Shown one piece after another: positions 9,706-18,784 of a DNA stretch of 24,320 nt (within the stretch, counting starts at the first letter, position 1; each line of letters begins with the position of its first letter). The notes beneath the pieces were generated by a model. It was not told where the DNA came from and ran no database searches. It was given only the letters and a program-made list of their open reading frames with translations. A program made the translations under genes and the position numbers. Origin of the DNA: JBHGAV01 sp041946685. GTDB lineage: Bacteria; Acidobacteriota; Terriglobia; Bryobacterales; Bryobacteraceae. Location: positions 1 through 24,320 of the forward strand of contig JBHGAV010000059.1 in NCBI GenBank assembly GCA_041946685.1. The letters run 5' to 3'.

Positions 9706-10806
9706 CTATAGCCGAAGCTCCGGATTACCCGCTTTCGGCTCGTATATGCAGAACGGTTCTTCCGCCATGTAGTTGCCCGTCATGCCGTAGGCTCTCGCCC
9801 GGCAGCCGAGGCAGACGTGCTTGAACTCGCAGAGGCCGCACTTGCCCTCCAACCCCTCGGGCCGGCGCAACGCGGCAAATACTTCCGCCTTCTCCCAAAC
9901 GTCCCGGAACCGGTCCTTCTTCAGGTCTCCGGCGGCGATCGGCAGATAACCGCAGGGGTAGACCTCGCCCTGGTGTGAGATGAAACAGACCCCGCTGCCC
10001 GCCAGGCACCCGCGCGTCGTGGCGTGCAGCCCGTGCGTGGCCAGCTCGGGAACGCTCTGGCCCGCGCGGCGTGCCTCGGCCCGGCGCTGCCGCATGATCC
10101 GGTAGTAGTGAGGTGCACAGGTCGCCTTCAGCTCCAGGCCGCTGTCGAGTGAGCGGTCGTAAAACCAGTTCAACACCTCTTCGTACTGGTCTCCCTGGAT
10201 GGTCTGATCCTCGGCGATGGTCAGGCCGCAGCCCACCGGGACCAGCAGGAAAACATGAAAGGCTGCGACGCCCAGGGATTGCGCCAGTTTCAGGATGTCC
10301 GGCAACTGGTGTACGTTATGACGGGCCACGCTGGTGTTGATCTGCGTGGACACGCCCAGCGACTGTAGGTGTTTGAGTCCGGCGATGGCGGCATCGAACG
10401 CGCCCGCCTCGCCTCGAAACGAGTCGTGTGTGGCCCGATCGGCGCCATCCAGGCTGATGGAGACGCGGACGATTCCTGCGTCCTTGATTCGCTCGGCCAT
10501 CGCCTCGTCCACCAGTGTGCCGTTGGTGGCCAGTGCCACTCGCATGCCTCTGCTCACGGCGCGCCTGGAGAGATCAAACACGTCGCGCCGCCACAGCGGC
10601 TCCCCACCGCTCAGGACGAGGATGAGTGGGGCATATTCCGCAATTTGATCGATGATCCCGCAGCACTGCTCATAGTTCAGGTCGGCGGGCGACATCAGCT
10701 CCGTGGCGCCGGCCCGGCAATGTATGCACCTTAAGTTACATCCAGTTGTGAGTTCCCAGAAGATGAGCCGCGGCCGGTAATCCGCCTGGGGTCCCGTCAC
10801 GCTCAT
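9706..10806 (-). CDS. AhbD/NirJ-like radical SAM protein with SPASM domain
   Basis: This 366-residue protein has the radical SAM cluster motif CNLRCIHC (Cys23, Cys27, Cys30) and GGEP at 67-70. A cysteine-rich SPASM-type C terminus includes Cys220, Cys257, Cys264, Cys275, Cys313, Cys316, Cys322, Cys325 and Cys343. The stretches LKATCAPHYYRIMRQR, GCLAGSGVCFISHQGEV and CRARAYGMTGNYMAEEPFC closely recall AhbD, the heme b synthase of the siroheme-dependent pathway that decarboxylates iron-coproporphyrin III. Family resemblance is clear, but the exact substrate is inferred; NirJ or peptide-modifying relatives remain possible. No other ahb gene is nearby. The ATG at 10806 avoids overlap with the upstream gene; an in-frame upstream extension to 10947 looks non-coding. 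It lies immediately upstream of hoxE, an unusual position. Confidence 0.85.
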   Translation of the reverse strand: MSVTGPQADYRPRLIFWELTTGCNLRCIHCRAGATELMSPADLNYEQCCGIIDQIAEYAPLILVLSGGEPLWRRDVFDLSRRAVSRGMRVALATNGTLVDEAMAERIKDAGIVRVSISLDGADRATHDSFRGEAGAFDAAIAGLKHLQSLGVSTQINTSVARHNVHQLPDILKLAQSLGVAAFHVFLLVPVGCGLTIAEDQTIQGDQYEEVLNWFYDRSLDSGLELKATCAPHYYRIMRQRRAEARRAGQSVPELATHGLHATTRGCLAGSGVCFISHQGEVYPCGYLPIAAGDLKKDRFRDVWEKAEVFAALRRPEGLEGKCGLCEFKHVCLGCRARAYGMTGNYMAEEPFCIYEPKAGNPELRL

Positions 10807-10846
10807 GCCATCCAGAGAAGCAATTAGATGGCCACGATTGGGGCAT

Positions 10847-12841
10847 TTAGCGCCGCCGGCGTAAACATTGCACAAGAGTCCAGCCGATACCCCCCACGAG
10901 ACACCCCCCACTGGCGATGCGGGCCAGCAGCATCTCGAGTCCACCATCCCAGTTGATCTCGACGGTGCACGGCCCCTGGCAGCCGGGCTCGATTACGAGT
11001 TGGCCGAGATTGTCCCCGTACGTCCGGCGCGGTTCCCCTCCGACGGTAGCGCGCCACCCCGGGTGGTAGGACACCTGGACGGACAGAATCTGATCCCTCT
11101 CCATCCCGGCGGCGATGGTGGCCCGGTTGTTGCTGAGCCATTTCATGGAGGCAGGTGGGAGGGCGGGATCGTCGAGAGCCGCCACGTATGGCCGGACAGG
11201 TTCGAGGTCGAGCCCGTTCTCCGGTGGCCGTACGGGCAGGTTGGCGCGCCGCAGGACATGCGCAAGGGAAGCGGACCTGCGCGGCACGCGGTAGATCACG
11301 TCGTCGCCTTCGCGCCACAGCTCCTCGAGGAGGCCGTCGAACTTGCGCGGATTGCGGAACGGTCTGAAGAACTCCGTGCTGTTAGGCCCGCTCACCCCCA
11401 CCGCGTCCACTCCGAAGGCCTTGAGCCACAGCACGGCGACCTCACCTTCCCGATCACCGGCATTGTCGCCGCTCAAGATCTGATAGTGGACTGCGGTCCA
11501 GAGCCGGTTCTGCACCGCCTGATCGACGCCCCCGGCCATCTGCGGCGTGTCGTTGAACACATTCAGGAAGAATCCGGCCGAGCCCGGCGCAAAGACGCGC
11601 CGACCGTGCATGTTCCGGTCGAACCACCGGGCGAGCCGGTACTCGATGGTGCTTTCGATTTGGATCGGGCGGATGCGCCGGCCCGCCGTCCTGCTGCACT
11701 TCACCGCGCCATATACGAACAAGGCCGCCAGCAGGCAGGCGAAAGCAAAACGCAGGCGCGGCGTGGCGTGCCGCAGAAGCGCCATGCCCACGAACGCCGC
11801 CGCCAGCGCGAGCGCCATCTCCGTCTCGAGGTGATACCGGCCGGGCTGTGGAACAAGGGAGAAGTGAAACCATTCCGCGGCCAGGCAGATGGAGGCCGTG
11901 GGCAGCAGGTACAGCAGCGAGAAACGAACGGGGAATGGCGTCCGCAAACGGCGGAAGACCCAGAGCGCGAGGACCATCGCAATCAGTCCGCAGCCCGCCA
12001 GCAAGAGCCTCAACGAGGCCGCCGGCAGCGCCCCGCTGGCGAATCTCTCGTTGTGGGCCACCGCCCGAATCGCGGAAGGTGGAATGCCGGACGACGCGAT
12101 CAGGTAAGCCGCCGCGCCTATCGCCGCCGCCGTGAGCCAGGTACGCAGGCAGCGCGTGTCCGGCCGGGCCAGAAGCCACGCCAGCACCGCCATCGCCAGC
12201 GCGACAGCGCCCAGCCAGTTGGTGAGCGCAACAGAGGCGACTGCCAGACAGGCGGCAAACCACCAGCCGGCCCGCCTCCTGGCGAAGGCGACGTCGAGCA
12301 GCAGCACCGCCAGGGGGAGCAGCGTCATGGCCGCTATATGGGGGCCTTCCCCGTACTGAACCAGCGCCTGAAGGCGCCGCAGTCCCCACATCCCGCCGGC
12401 ATCGCTGCGCACGGCGGGGATCAGGAATGTGGACGTGGAAACCAGCGAGTAGAAAAGCCCCGCGGCAAGCGCGCACCACCTCGAGCCGCAGAGGCGTAGG
12501 GCCAGCGCGAACAGGGTTACCGGACCCAGACAATAGAAGATGGCGGTCGTTGCATGGTAGGCAAGCGGGGGGGAGATCGCCAGTGCGGCGGAGACGGCCG
12601 CAACGATCCGGTTCAGCAGCGGCGGATAGCTGTTGTTCAGGGGGATGCCGCCGTACCAGAGGGGGAACCAGCCAAGGTCGCGCCAGTTGTCGTGGACCCA
12701 ACGGGCCAAAGTGATGTGCGAACCTTCGATCGAGCCCATTTCGTCCAGGTACTCGATCGAGAGCAAGCCCCGCACCAGCCAGAGATTCAGCAAAAACAGG
12801 ACCAGCGCGAAAGCGGCGGTCTTGAGACGTTCCGGTCTCAT
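10847..12841 (-). CDS. Polytopic membrane protein, GT-C glycosyltransferase/YfhO-like
   Basis: This 664-residue integral membrane protein has roughly ten or more hydrophobic segments in the first 400 residues and a soluble C-terminal part of about 250 residues, followed by a last hydrophobic segment near 640. The first loop after the N-terminal helix carries Asp33-Glu34 (SIEYLDEMGS), the position of the acidic catalytic residues in lipid-linked GT-C glycosyltransferases. The GGIPLNNSYPPLLN stretch and the C-terminal YHPGWRATVGGEPR resemble membrane proteins of the YfhO/GT-C type. A role in glycosylating a lipid or cell-surface polymer is inference. The ATG overlaps the end of the purine permease gene by four bases (ATGA), pointing to co-translation. 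Confidence 0.68.
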   Translation of the reverse strand: MRPERLKTAAFALVLFLLNLWLVRGLLSIEYLDEMGSIEGSHITLARWVHDNWRDLGWFPLWYGGIPLNNSYPPLLNRIVAAVSAALAISPPLAYHATTAIFYCLGPVTLFALALRLCGSRWCALAAGLFYSLVSTSTFLIPAVRSDAGGMWGLRRLQALVQYGEGPHIAAMTLLPLAVLLLDVAFARRRAGWWFAACLAVASVALTNWLGAVALAMAVLAWLLARPDTRCLRTWLTAAAIGAAAYLIASSGIPPSAIRAVAHNERFASGALPAASLRLLLAGCGLIAMVLALWVFRRLRTPFPVRFSLLYLLPTASICLAAEWFHFSLVPQPGRYHLETEMALALAAAFVGMALLRHATPRLRFAFACLLAALFVYGAVKCSRTAGRRIRPIQIESTIEYRLARWFDRNMHGRRVFAPGSAGFFLNVFNDTPQMAGGVDQAVQNRLWTAVHYQILSGDNAGDREGEVAVLWLKAFGVDAVGVSGPNSTEFFRPFRNPRKFDGLLEELWREGDDVIYRVPRRSASLAHVLRRANLPVRPPENGLDLEPVRPYVAALDDPALPPASMKWLSNNRATIAAGMERDQILSVQVSYHPGWRATVGGEPRRTYGDNLGQLVIEPGCQGPCTVEINWDGGLEMLLARIASGGCLVGGIGWTLVQCLRRRR

Positions 12842-14145
12842 TGCGTTCCCAGGTAGATGAAGCGGGCGATGAACAGCGCCGTCAGCACGTACACCAGCCA
12901 GTTCACCTTGCGGAACTCCCCGCGCAGGACCTTGAGCAGCGTGTAACTGGTGAAGCCGAAGGCTATCCCGTTGGCGATGCTGAAACTCAGCGGGATGGTG
13001 GTCATCGTCAGAAAGGCTGGCACGGCCACCACCGGGTCATCCCACTTGATCTCGCTGATGTGCGAAATCATGAGGCATCCGACGATGATCAGCGCCGGCG
13101 CGGTGGCCGCCGAAGGGATCACCCCAAAGACCGGCGCGATGAACAAGGCCACCAGAAACAGAAGCCCTGCAACGATGGAGGTTACGCCGCTGCGCCCGCC
13201 CGCCACCACTCCCGCCGCGCTCTCGATGTAGTTCACCACCGTGGACGTCCCCGCCAGCGAGCCGGCTATGGTCGCCGAGGCGTCCGAAAGAAGAATGCGG
13301 TTAACGCGCGGGATCCGGTTGGCTTCATCGAAAAGGCTCGCTTTCTTACCTACAGCGACAAGCGTCCCCACATTGTCAAAGACGTCGATGAAGAAGAACA
13401 CGAAGACGATTTCGACAAATCCCAGACCCAGCGCCGAGGGGAGGTCCAGCCGAAGGGCGGTCGCCGTGATGTCGGAGAAGCTGTACGCCTGAGGCTTCCA
13501 ATAGACCAGCCGGACGATGGCCCCCACCGCCGTGGTCCCCAGGATGCCGAGGAGCATGGCTCCCTTCACCCGCCGGGCGAGCAGGCTGGCGACCAGAAGG
13601 AGTCCGAAGATCGCCAGCAGCGTGTTCGGATCGCTCAAGTCGCCCATGGCGACCGTGGTGGACTCGTTCGAAACGATGATCCCGGAGTTGCGGAACCCGA
13701 CCAGTGCCAGCAGCAGCCCTATTCCGGCCGCGATTGCGGAGTAGAGTTCGGTAGGTATGGCGGCGACCACCTGCTTGATCACCCCGGCCAGCGTGAGCGC
13801 CACGAACAGTGCGCCCGAGAGGAACACCGCGCCGAGCGCGATCTCCCAGGAGATGCCCATCCCCTTGACCACGACGTAGGTGAAGTAGGCGTTTAGGCCC
13901 ATGCCGGGCGCCAGAGCGATCGGGTACCGGGCAAAGATCCCCATTAGCAGGCTGCCCACGGCTGCGCTGAGACAAGTCGCCGCGACCACGCCGGCAAAGG
14001 GCATGCCGGCGTCCTGCAAGATCGAGGGATTGACGAAGATGATGTAGGCCATGGTGACGAAGGTCGTCACGCCGGCCAGTATTTCGGTCCGCCAGTTAGT
14101 GTTCAGGGAGTCGAATTCGAAGTAGCGCTCAAGCCTCTGCCGCAT
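12838..14145 (-). CDS. AzgA-type (NCS2 family) purine permease
   Basis: This 435-residue, almost entirely hydrophobic protein matches the AzgA/PbuG branch of nucleobase transporters, which take up adenine, guanine or hypoxanthine by proton symport. Typical features are GVTTFVTMAYIIFVNPSIL near the N terminus, PIALAPGMGLNAYFTY in the first substrate-binding repeat, FFFIDVFDNVGTLVAVG in the second, and AGTSTVVNYIESAAGV. The length is normal for the family and all regions appear intact. Specificity among purines cannot be read. The gene starts 24 bases downstream of the uracil-DNA glycosylase gene without an obvious ribosome-binding site, and its stop overlaps the next start. Confidence 0.92.
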   Translation of the reverse strand: MRQRLERYFEFDSLNTNWRTEILAGVTTFVTMAYIIFVNPSILQDAGMPFAGVVAATCLSAAVGSLLMGIFARYPIALAPGMGLNAYFTYVVVKGMGISWEIALGAVFLSGALFVALTLAGVIKQVVAAIPTELYSAIAAGIGLLLALVGFRNSGIIVSNESTTVAMGDLSDPNTLLAIFGLLLVASLLARRVKGAMLLGILGTTAVGAIVRLVYWKPQAYSFSDITATALRLDLPSALGLGFVEIVFVFFFIDVFDNVGTLVAVGKKASLFDEANRIPRVNRILLSDASATIAGSLAGTSTVVNYIESAAGVVAGGRSGVTSIVAGLLFLVALFIAPVFGVIPSAATAPALIIVGCLMISHISEIKWDDPVVAVPAFLTMTTIPLSFSIANGIAFGFTSYTLLKVLRGEFRKVNWLVYVLTALFIARFIYLGTQ

Positions 14146-14169
14146 ATGCCGGGAGAAGGAAGTAGTTTA

Positions 14170-14895
14170 TCACTCCGCCATAGAGCTTCTGACCTTTCGG
14201 AACACGTCGCGCAGCATCTCCCTCGTGAGACGGCCGGTCGACGTGTTCTGCTGGCTGGGGTGGTAGGAACTGATGAGCAGTGGCAACCCTTCGCCTGTCC
14301 GATGCTCCCGGTTGTGACCGAAAACGAACGCGGCCCGCCTCCGGATGAGGCCGCGTTCGCGCAATAGCGAAAGGTAGCTGTCGAAAGCGATTCTGCCCAG
14401 AGCGACCACGACGCGCACGCGGGCGAGCAGCTCCAGTTCACGCTCCAGGTAGCACCGGCAGGCGCGAAGCTCTTCGGGCGTGGGCCTGTTATCCGGCGGA
14501 GCGCAGCGAACGGCGGCCGTGATGTAGGCGTCGCGCAGCTCAAGACCGTCCTCGCGGCTCACGCTGGTTGGCTTGGTGGCGAAGCCCGTCGCGTAGAGCG
14601 CCTCGTAGAGGAAGTCGCCGGACCGGTCTCCGGTGAACATCCTGCCCGTGCGGTTGGCGCCGTGAGCGCCCGGGGCCAGACCGACGATGAGGAGCCGGGC
14701 GGCGGGGTCGCCGAAGGACGGGACCGGCCGGCCCCAGTATTCCCAATCGCGATAGGCTCTGCGCTTGACGGCAGCGACGTGGAGGCAGTGTTCGATCAGG
14801 CGCGGACACCGCCGGCACGCAATGACTTCCCACTGAAGCTGTCTGATCGCACCCTCGCTGTTCCCCAAGCCAACAACGATAGTATCAGGATGCAC
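14170..14895 (-). CDS. udgB: Family 5 uracil-DNA glycosylase (UdgB)
   Basis: This iron-sulfur DNA repair enzyme excises uracil and, in this family, often other deaminated bases. The family 5 motif GLAPGAHGANRTGRMFTGD and the second motif HPSQQNTSTGRLT are both present. Cysteines for a [4Fe-4S] cluster lie in ACRRCPRL near the N terminus and in RCAPPDN and RACRCY in the middle. The N terminus is uncertain. No ATG is available: TTG 14916 (248 residues), GTG 14895 (241 residues, used here) and TTG 14868 (232 residues) are all in frame, and none has a clear ribosome-binding site. The first two overlap the end of the HD-GYP gene, which suggests coupled translation. Confidence 0.88.
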   Translation of the reverse strand: MHPDTIVVGLGNSEGAIRQLQWEVIACRRCPRLIEHCLHVAAVKRRAYRDWEYWGRPVPSFGDPAARLLIVGLAPGAHGANRTGRMFTGDRSGDFLYEALYATGFATKPTSVSREDGLELRDAYITAAVRCAPPDNRPTPEELRACRCYLERELELLARVRVVVALGRIAFDSYLSLLRERGLIRRRAAFVFGHNREHRTGEGLPLLISSYHPSQQNTSTGRLTREMLRDVFRKVRSSMAE

Positions 14896-16060
14896 ACCGC
14901 GCCGAGGTCTGACCAAGCGGCGCCGCCGACAGAACAGAGACCGACTGCGTCATGATCTCCAACTGCGGCCAGCCCAGCAGGGGCGCTCCGTCCGTCGGGA
15001 CCCGGCCCTGCCGGTGGAGGGCTCGGAACATGTCGACCAATTCCGGGTCACGCCATCCGAGCGAGGCCTCTTTCTCGAGCACGCCGAGTGCCCGCTCGGG
15101 ACTGAAGGCGGCCTTGTATGGGCGGGCCGTCGTGAGGGCATCGTAGATGTCGGCAATCTGGAGGATACGCGCCACCAATGGAATCTCGCTTCCACGAAGG
15201 CCGTCGGGGTAGCCCCCTCCATCCCAACGTTCGTGGTGGCTTCGGATCACGGGCAACACATTTTGCAGGCTCTTCATAGGACGGCAGATGTTCTCGCCCC
15301 TGACCGGGTGCGTGCGCATGATCGCCCACTCCTCTTCGGTCAGCCTGCCTTTCTTGTGCAGGATTGCGTCTGGAACGCCGATCTTGCCAAGGTCGTGTAG
15401 GAACCCGCCGCGGTGCAGCGCGAGCAGTTGAGGCCTCGGAAGGCCCAGGCCCATGCCCAGGGAGACGCTGTAGCAGGACAGCCGGTGGCAGTGTCCGGCG
15501 GTGTACACGTCCCGGTGCTCGACCGCCTGCGCGAGGGCGAAGAGAATCGATTCGGCCTCCTCCAGCGAGTCGATCGCTGACTTGCTGCGCAGCAAGGCCC
15601 GAATCCTGGTCCGCACGACCGCCGGGTGCAGCGGCTTGAGGAGGAACTCGTCAGCACCCGAAGCGATCCCCGCCACTTCGTTCTCGAAGCCCTGAACGCT
15701 GGTGATCATCAGGATGGGAATGAACTGGGTCCTGCGGCTGCTCCGGAGGGTCTGACAGAACTCAGGACCGCTCATTCCGGGCATCATCAGGTCCAGGATG
15801 ACCAGGTCGATCTTCTCCCGGGCCAGTATCTCGAGCGCCTCCGGGGCGCGCTGGGCCTCCACCAGCCGATACGGCTCGTTTTTCAGTATGCCTCTGAGGA
15901 TACGGCGGTTCACGTCCACCTGATCGAGGATGAGGATCGAGGGCGGGTGTTCGGGGTCCAGAGAAGCAGGGTCCCAGGTCGCGGGCAAGACGTCGAATTG
16001 AGGCCCGGCCTTACGCTGGTCTAAGGCTTTTCCTTTACCGTTGGCCTTGTCGACACTCAT
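14885..16060 (-). CDS. Response regulator with HD-GYP phosphodiesterase domain
   Basis: This 391-residue two-domain signalling protein has a receiver domain at about 40-160 and an HD-GYP domain at about 170-355. The receiver has phospho-acceptor Asp90 (VILDLMMPGMSG), switch Thr120 and Lys142 (LLKP). The acidic pair near the N terminus reads Asp46-Gln47 instead of the usual two acidic residues. The HD-GYP part has His190, His222-Asp223 (LHDLGKIGVPD), His251, His275-His276 and the GYP signature HHERWDGGGYPDGLRG. The metal site therefore looks intact, and cyclic di-GMP hydrolysis is the expected activity. A low-complexity tail of about 35 residues follows. No histidine kinase gene is adjacent. 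It is the first gene of the long minus-strand run, with a 252-base gap upstream. Confidence 0.92.
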   Translation of the reverse strand: MSVDKANGKGKALDQRKAGPQFDVLPATWDPASLDPEHPPSILILDQVDVNRRILRGILKNEPYRLVEAQRAPEALEILAREKIDLVILDLMMPGMSGPEFCQTLRSSRRTQFIPILMITSVQGFENEVAGIASGADEFLLKPLHPAVVRTRIRALLRSKSAIDSLEEAESILFALAQAVEHRDVYTAGHCHRLSCYSVSLGMGLGLPRPQLLALHRGGFLHDLGKIGVPDAILHKKGRLTEEEWAIMRTHPVRGENICRPMKSLQNVLPVIRSHHERWDGGGYPDGLRGSEIPLVARILQIADIYDALTTARPYKAAFSPERALGVLEKEASLGWRDPELVDMFRALHRQGRVPTDGAPLLGWPQLEIMTQSVSVLSAAPLGQTSARCAS

Positions 16061-16312
16061 GGTTGCCCGTGGATGCGTACCCGTCTCTACGTATCGGCGA
16101 AAACGGACCGAAGATTAGGTTTTTCGGGTCTCCATGGCTGTGTCCGAGCCCACGGTGCAAGGACGGAGACTGTCAAGAGCGTGACGGCTGCCATTCGGTG
16201 GGCCGGATCGAAGCGGACTCATTTCTCCTCCTCCGTCGCCGGTTCGCCTGGATGCCCAGGCAGGAGGAGCGGGAGATCCTCTGTCACCCCCTCAGGCGCA
16301 AGTCGAGCCGCG
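16061..16312. other. Intergenic region upstream of the HD-GYP gene
   Basis: These 252 bases lie between the end of the PPC-repeat gene and the start of the HD-GYP gene, both on the minus strand. They should hold the promoter for the ten-gene minus-strand run, but I see no convincing -35/-10 or -24/-12 pair. A short hairpin (GCCTGG, ATGC loop, CCAGGC) sits at 16246-16261 without a T-run. Confidence 0.5.
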
Positions 16313-18784
16313 TTAATTCACGGCAATGGTCGTTGCGTTGGCCGACCTGCCGCCGATGGTGATGGCCAAAGGTACATTCGCGCCCACGGCGCTGTTGTCA
16401 GGGATCTTGATGTTGAGCTGCCACAAACCGACCAGGCAAGGTGCCATGCCGCTGAATTGAACCTCAGCCGCCGCCCCCCCCACGGTCACCGTAGGCGTTT
16501 GGGCGGTAGAGTAGAGCGGTTGTCCGGAACACTCAGCCGCCCAACCAGTCGGAAGCGTCAGTGGTTCTTGCGTTTGAAAATCCCGAAGGTCGGAACCGGC
16601 GCCAGTGCCGTAAACGACGATGCTGCTCCCACGTTTGGCCGGTCTGGGCGCCGTGCCCGGGATCACAGGCGCCGAGGGATCGCCGTTCAGGGTCCCATCC
16701 TGGTTCACCGCGACCGCCTGTCCCGATCCGTTCTGCGTGAACGTATAGACGGCGGGATCGAATTCAGCTATTGTGACTGAACCCGAGGCGACGATCGCGC
16801 CGTTGTAGCGCACTTCGAACGGCTGAACGCCCGGAAGAAGTTCCACCGGGACCTGGCAGTTGATCTGAAACGTCCCGGCAGCCAAGCCACTCGCTGCTCC
16901 GACGCCAACAAAGAATGGTGCCGCCGGTCGCCCGCCAATCCGCAGCGATACGCCGGAGACCTCCGTGGGCAGCACGAACGTATCCGGGAAGAAGCTCGCA
17001 ACGGTAAACAGGCTAACGCTTGGATCAAAGCCCGATCCAAAGACCGACGCTATCAGCCTTGGCGCCAAGGGGCTGTTTGTAGCGAAACTGGCCGAGTTGA
17101 CGGCTGTGGCGGTGGGCGCATTGGAGACTCCCCCTTCGATCCGGAAGGCATCGGCCAGTTCCGCCGTTTGCCCGTCTGGATTTGAGACGACTGCGTTCCA
17201 AGATCCCCGGGCCTTTCCAGTCAGGTCGAACGTGGCGACGAGGTTCCAGCCACCGTCGAGAACGGTCATCAGCGTCCCAAGGACATCCGGCTGCCCCGAG
17301 CGCCGCAGCTTCGCTTGGGCGCCGGGAAGAAAGCCGCTCCCATGGATAGTAACCGTTAGGGGACCGGTGTCGCCCCCCCGGTTCATGACGACCTTGGTGA
17401 CGGACAGGGGAGACGGTGGCGGTGCTTCGCAAGAACGGTTGGAGTACTGCCAGACGAGCCTGTATCGATCGCTCTCCGCACTGGCTTCGCTGTCGGTCAC
17501 CGTCAACGTATGTGCGCCGGATTCGGTCAGCGTAACATCCAGCCGCACCGAAGGTCCCGAATCCGAATGTGCGTGCCGCTTGAAGGTGCCCGACGGGCCG
17601 GCAAGGGCAAGTGAAGGCGACCAGGTCGGATCTTGGGGGTACACCCAGGCTGTCACTGCGTCCCCCGGAGCGCCGGGAAACGTATAGAAGTCCACCTGCC
17701 CGGGCACGTGTGTAGACACGACTTCCTGGCCACAGTGGACGGTAACGGAGTTGCCGGGGCTGCTTAGCTTCTGCCAAGCCAGACCGTAGCCTGACGCGGC
17801 GCCCCAGCGTGCGTTTACGATCAGCGAGTAGATTCCGGTTTGCGGCAACTTGACATCCTGTGGTTGTTCTTTTACCCGCTTCCCGTCGGGTCCCCAGAGA
17901 TCCAGCGAGGGGAGAAACGGTGGCCCCGGCTCTTTGGCAACCATGCGAATGTTGACAACGTCCCCCGCCGATCCCGAGAAGGTGTAGAACGCCACGCTGC
18001 CAAGGCTCCCGGCCGGGGCAAACTCCTGCTGTCCGGCATTGATGTTGGTCGCGCCACACGGCCGGTTGAGTCTCTGTAGAGCGAGGCTGAACGTGCCGCT
18101 CTGCGTCCCCGCCCAGTCGCGAATGATCACCGTGTAGGGGCCTGACTCCCACAAGGAGGCATCGAATACGGGTGGTTCCCTCCCGCTGTACCACGCCAGA
18201 TACGTCGGACTCGACGGACCAAAGAGCTCCACGTACATGATCCAATCGCCGCCGGTGCTCACAAGAGGCAGAACGACCTTGTCGCCGGCCAGACCGTCAA
18301 ACGTGAAGAAGACCACCTGGCCGGGAGCAACCGACACAGAGACCGGCTGGCCGCATTCCAGACGTGTGGCTGTCGGTGGATTGCTCAGTCGGTGCCAGAC
18401 GATCGTGTATTCACCGCTGTTCGTCCCCAGCATGTCCTTAACCACAAACCGGTACGATCCGGTGACCGTCAACTTCGTCGTCAGTGCAGACCCGAGCCAG
18501 GACCCAGTGGAGGAACCACCGTAGGCTATGGCCTTGCCGTCGGGGCCGTACAAATCCAGCCACGGCTCCCAGGAATCGGATGTCTGCACCAACCGGATGG
18601 TGATCAAATCGCCGGCCGTTGCCGTAAGACCGTAAACGTGTTGCTGAGCGGCGCCAAGCGTAGCGGTGACCTGTTGTCCGGGCTGCAACACGGTCTGAGC
18701 TTCCAGCGGTTGAAACGCAACAGTCGCAGCAACCAGGAGGGGGATTACAGAAAGAAGGGACGGTGAAGGACGTAACGTGAACAT
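16313..18784 (-). CDS. Secreted protein with four PPC-like repeats, TIG-like domain and TIGR03437 tail
   Basis: This 823-residue extracellular protein has a signal peptide at 1-30 (ends PLEAQ). Four tandem repeats of 90-100 residues follow at about 33-133, 142-230, 233-330 and 337-437. Each has GQ..., a FYTF-like strand, GD, L.GP.G, then a G.Y...V.D block and WQ/LQ at the end. This is the pattern of bacterial pre-peptidase C-terminal (PPC) domains. A TIG/IPT-like Ig domain follows at about 450-550 (VTIHGSGFLPGAQAKL). A TIGR03437 domain from about 560 (VNSASFA, LIASVFGSGF) runs to the end. No catalytic domain is recognisable, so an adhesive or structural surface role is inferred. The start at 18784 is chosen because the signal peptide begins there and GGAG lies upstream; an in-frame ATG at 18844 adds 20 unlikely residues. 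Confidence 0.82.
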   Translation of the reverse strand: MFTLRPSPSLLSVIPLLVAATVAFQPLEAQTVLQPGQQVTATLGAAQQHVYGLTATAGDLITIRLVQTSDSWEPWLDLYGPDGKAIAYGGSSTGSWLGSALTTKLTVTGSYRFVVKDMLGTNSGEYTIVWHRLSNPPTATRLECGQPVSVSVAPGQVVFFTFDGLAGDKVVLPLVSTGGDWIMYVELFGPSSPTYLAWYSGREPPVFDASLWESGPYTVIIRDWAGTQSGTFSLALQRLNRPCGATNINAGQQEFAPAGSLGSVAFYTFSGSAGDVVNIRMVAKEPGPPFLPSLDLWGPDGKRVKEQPQDVKLPQTGIYSLIVNARWGAASGYGLAWQKLSSPGNSVTVHCGQEVVSTHVPGQVDFYTFPGAPGDAVTAWVYPQDPTWSPSLALAGPSGTFKRHAHSDSGPSVRLDVTLTESGAHTLTVTDSEASAESDRYRLVWQYSNRSCEAPPPSPLSVTKVVMNRGGDTGPLTVTIHGSGFLPGAQAKLRRSGQPDVLGTLMTVLDGGWNLVATFDLTGKARGSWNAVVSNPDGQTAELADAFRIEGGVSNAPTATAVNSASFATNSPLAPRLIASVFGSGFDPSVSLFTVASFFPDTFVLPTEVSGVSLRIGGRPAAPFFVGVGAASGLAAGTFQINCQVPVELLPGVQPFEVRYNGAIVASGSVTIAEFDPAVYTFTQNGSGQAVAVNQDGTLNGDPSAPVIPGTAPRPAKRGSSIVVYGTGAGSDLRDFQTQEPLTLPTGWAAECSGQPLYSTAQTPTVTVGGAAAEVQFSGMAPCLVGLWQLNIKIPDNSAVGANVPLAITIGGRSANATTIAVN

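Noticed and set aside
10868..12499. 543-residue plus-strand frame opposite the GT-C-like membrane protein
   Set aside because: Very rich in Arg, Gln, Gly and Pro with no hydrophobic core, as expected for the antisense of a membrane protein gene.
12841..13896. 351-residue plus-strand frame opposite the purine permease
   Set aside because: Charged, low-complexity sequence typical of the reverse strand of a transporter gene.
16246..16261. Hairpin GCCTGG-ATGC-CCAGGC considered as a terminator
   Set aside because: The stem is only six base pairs and there is no T-run on either side.
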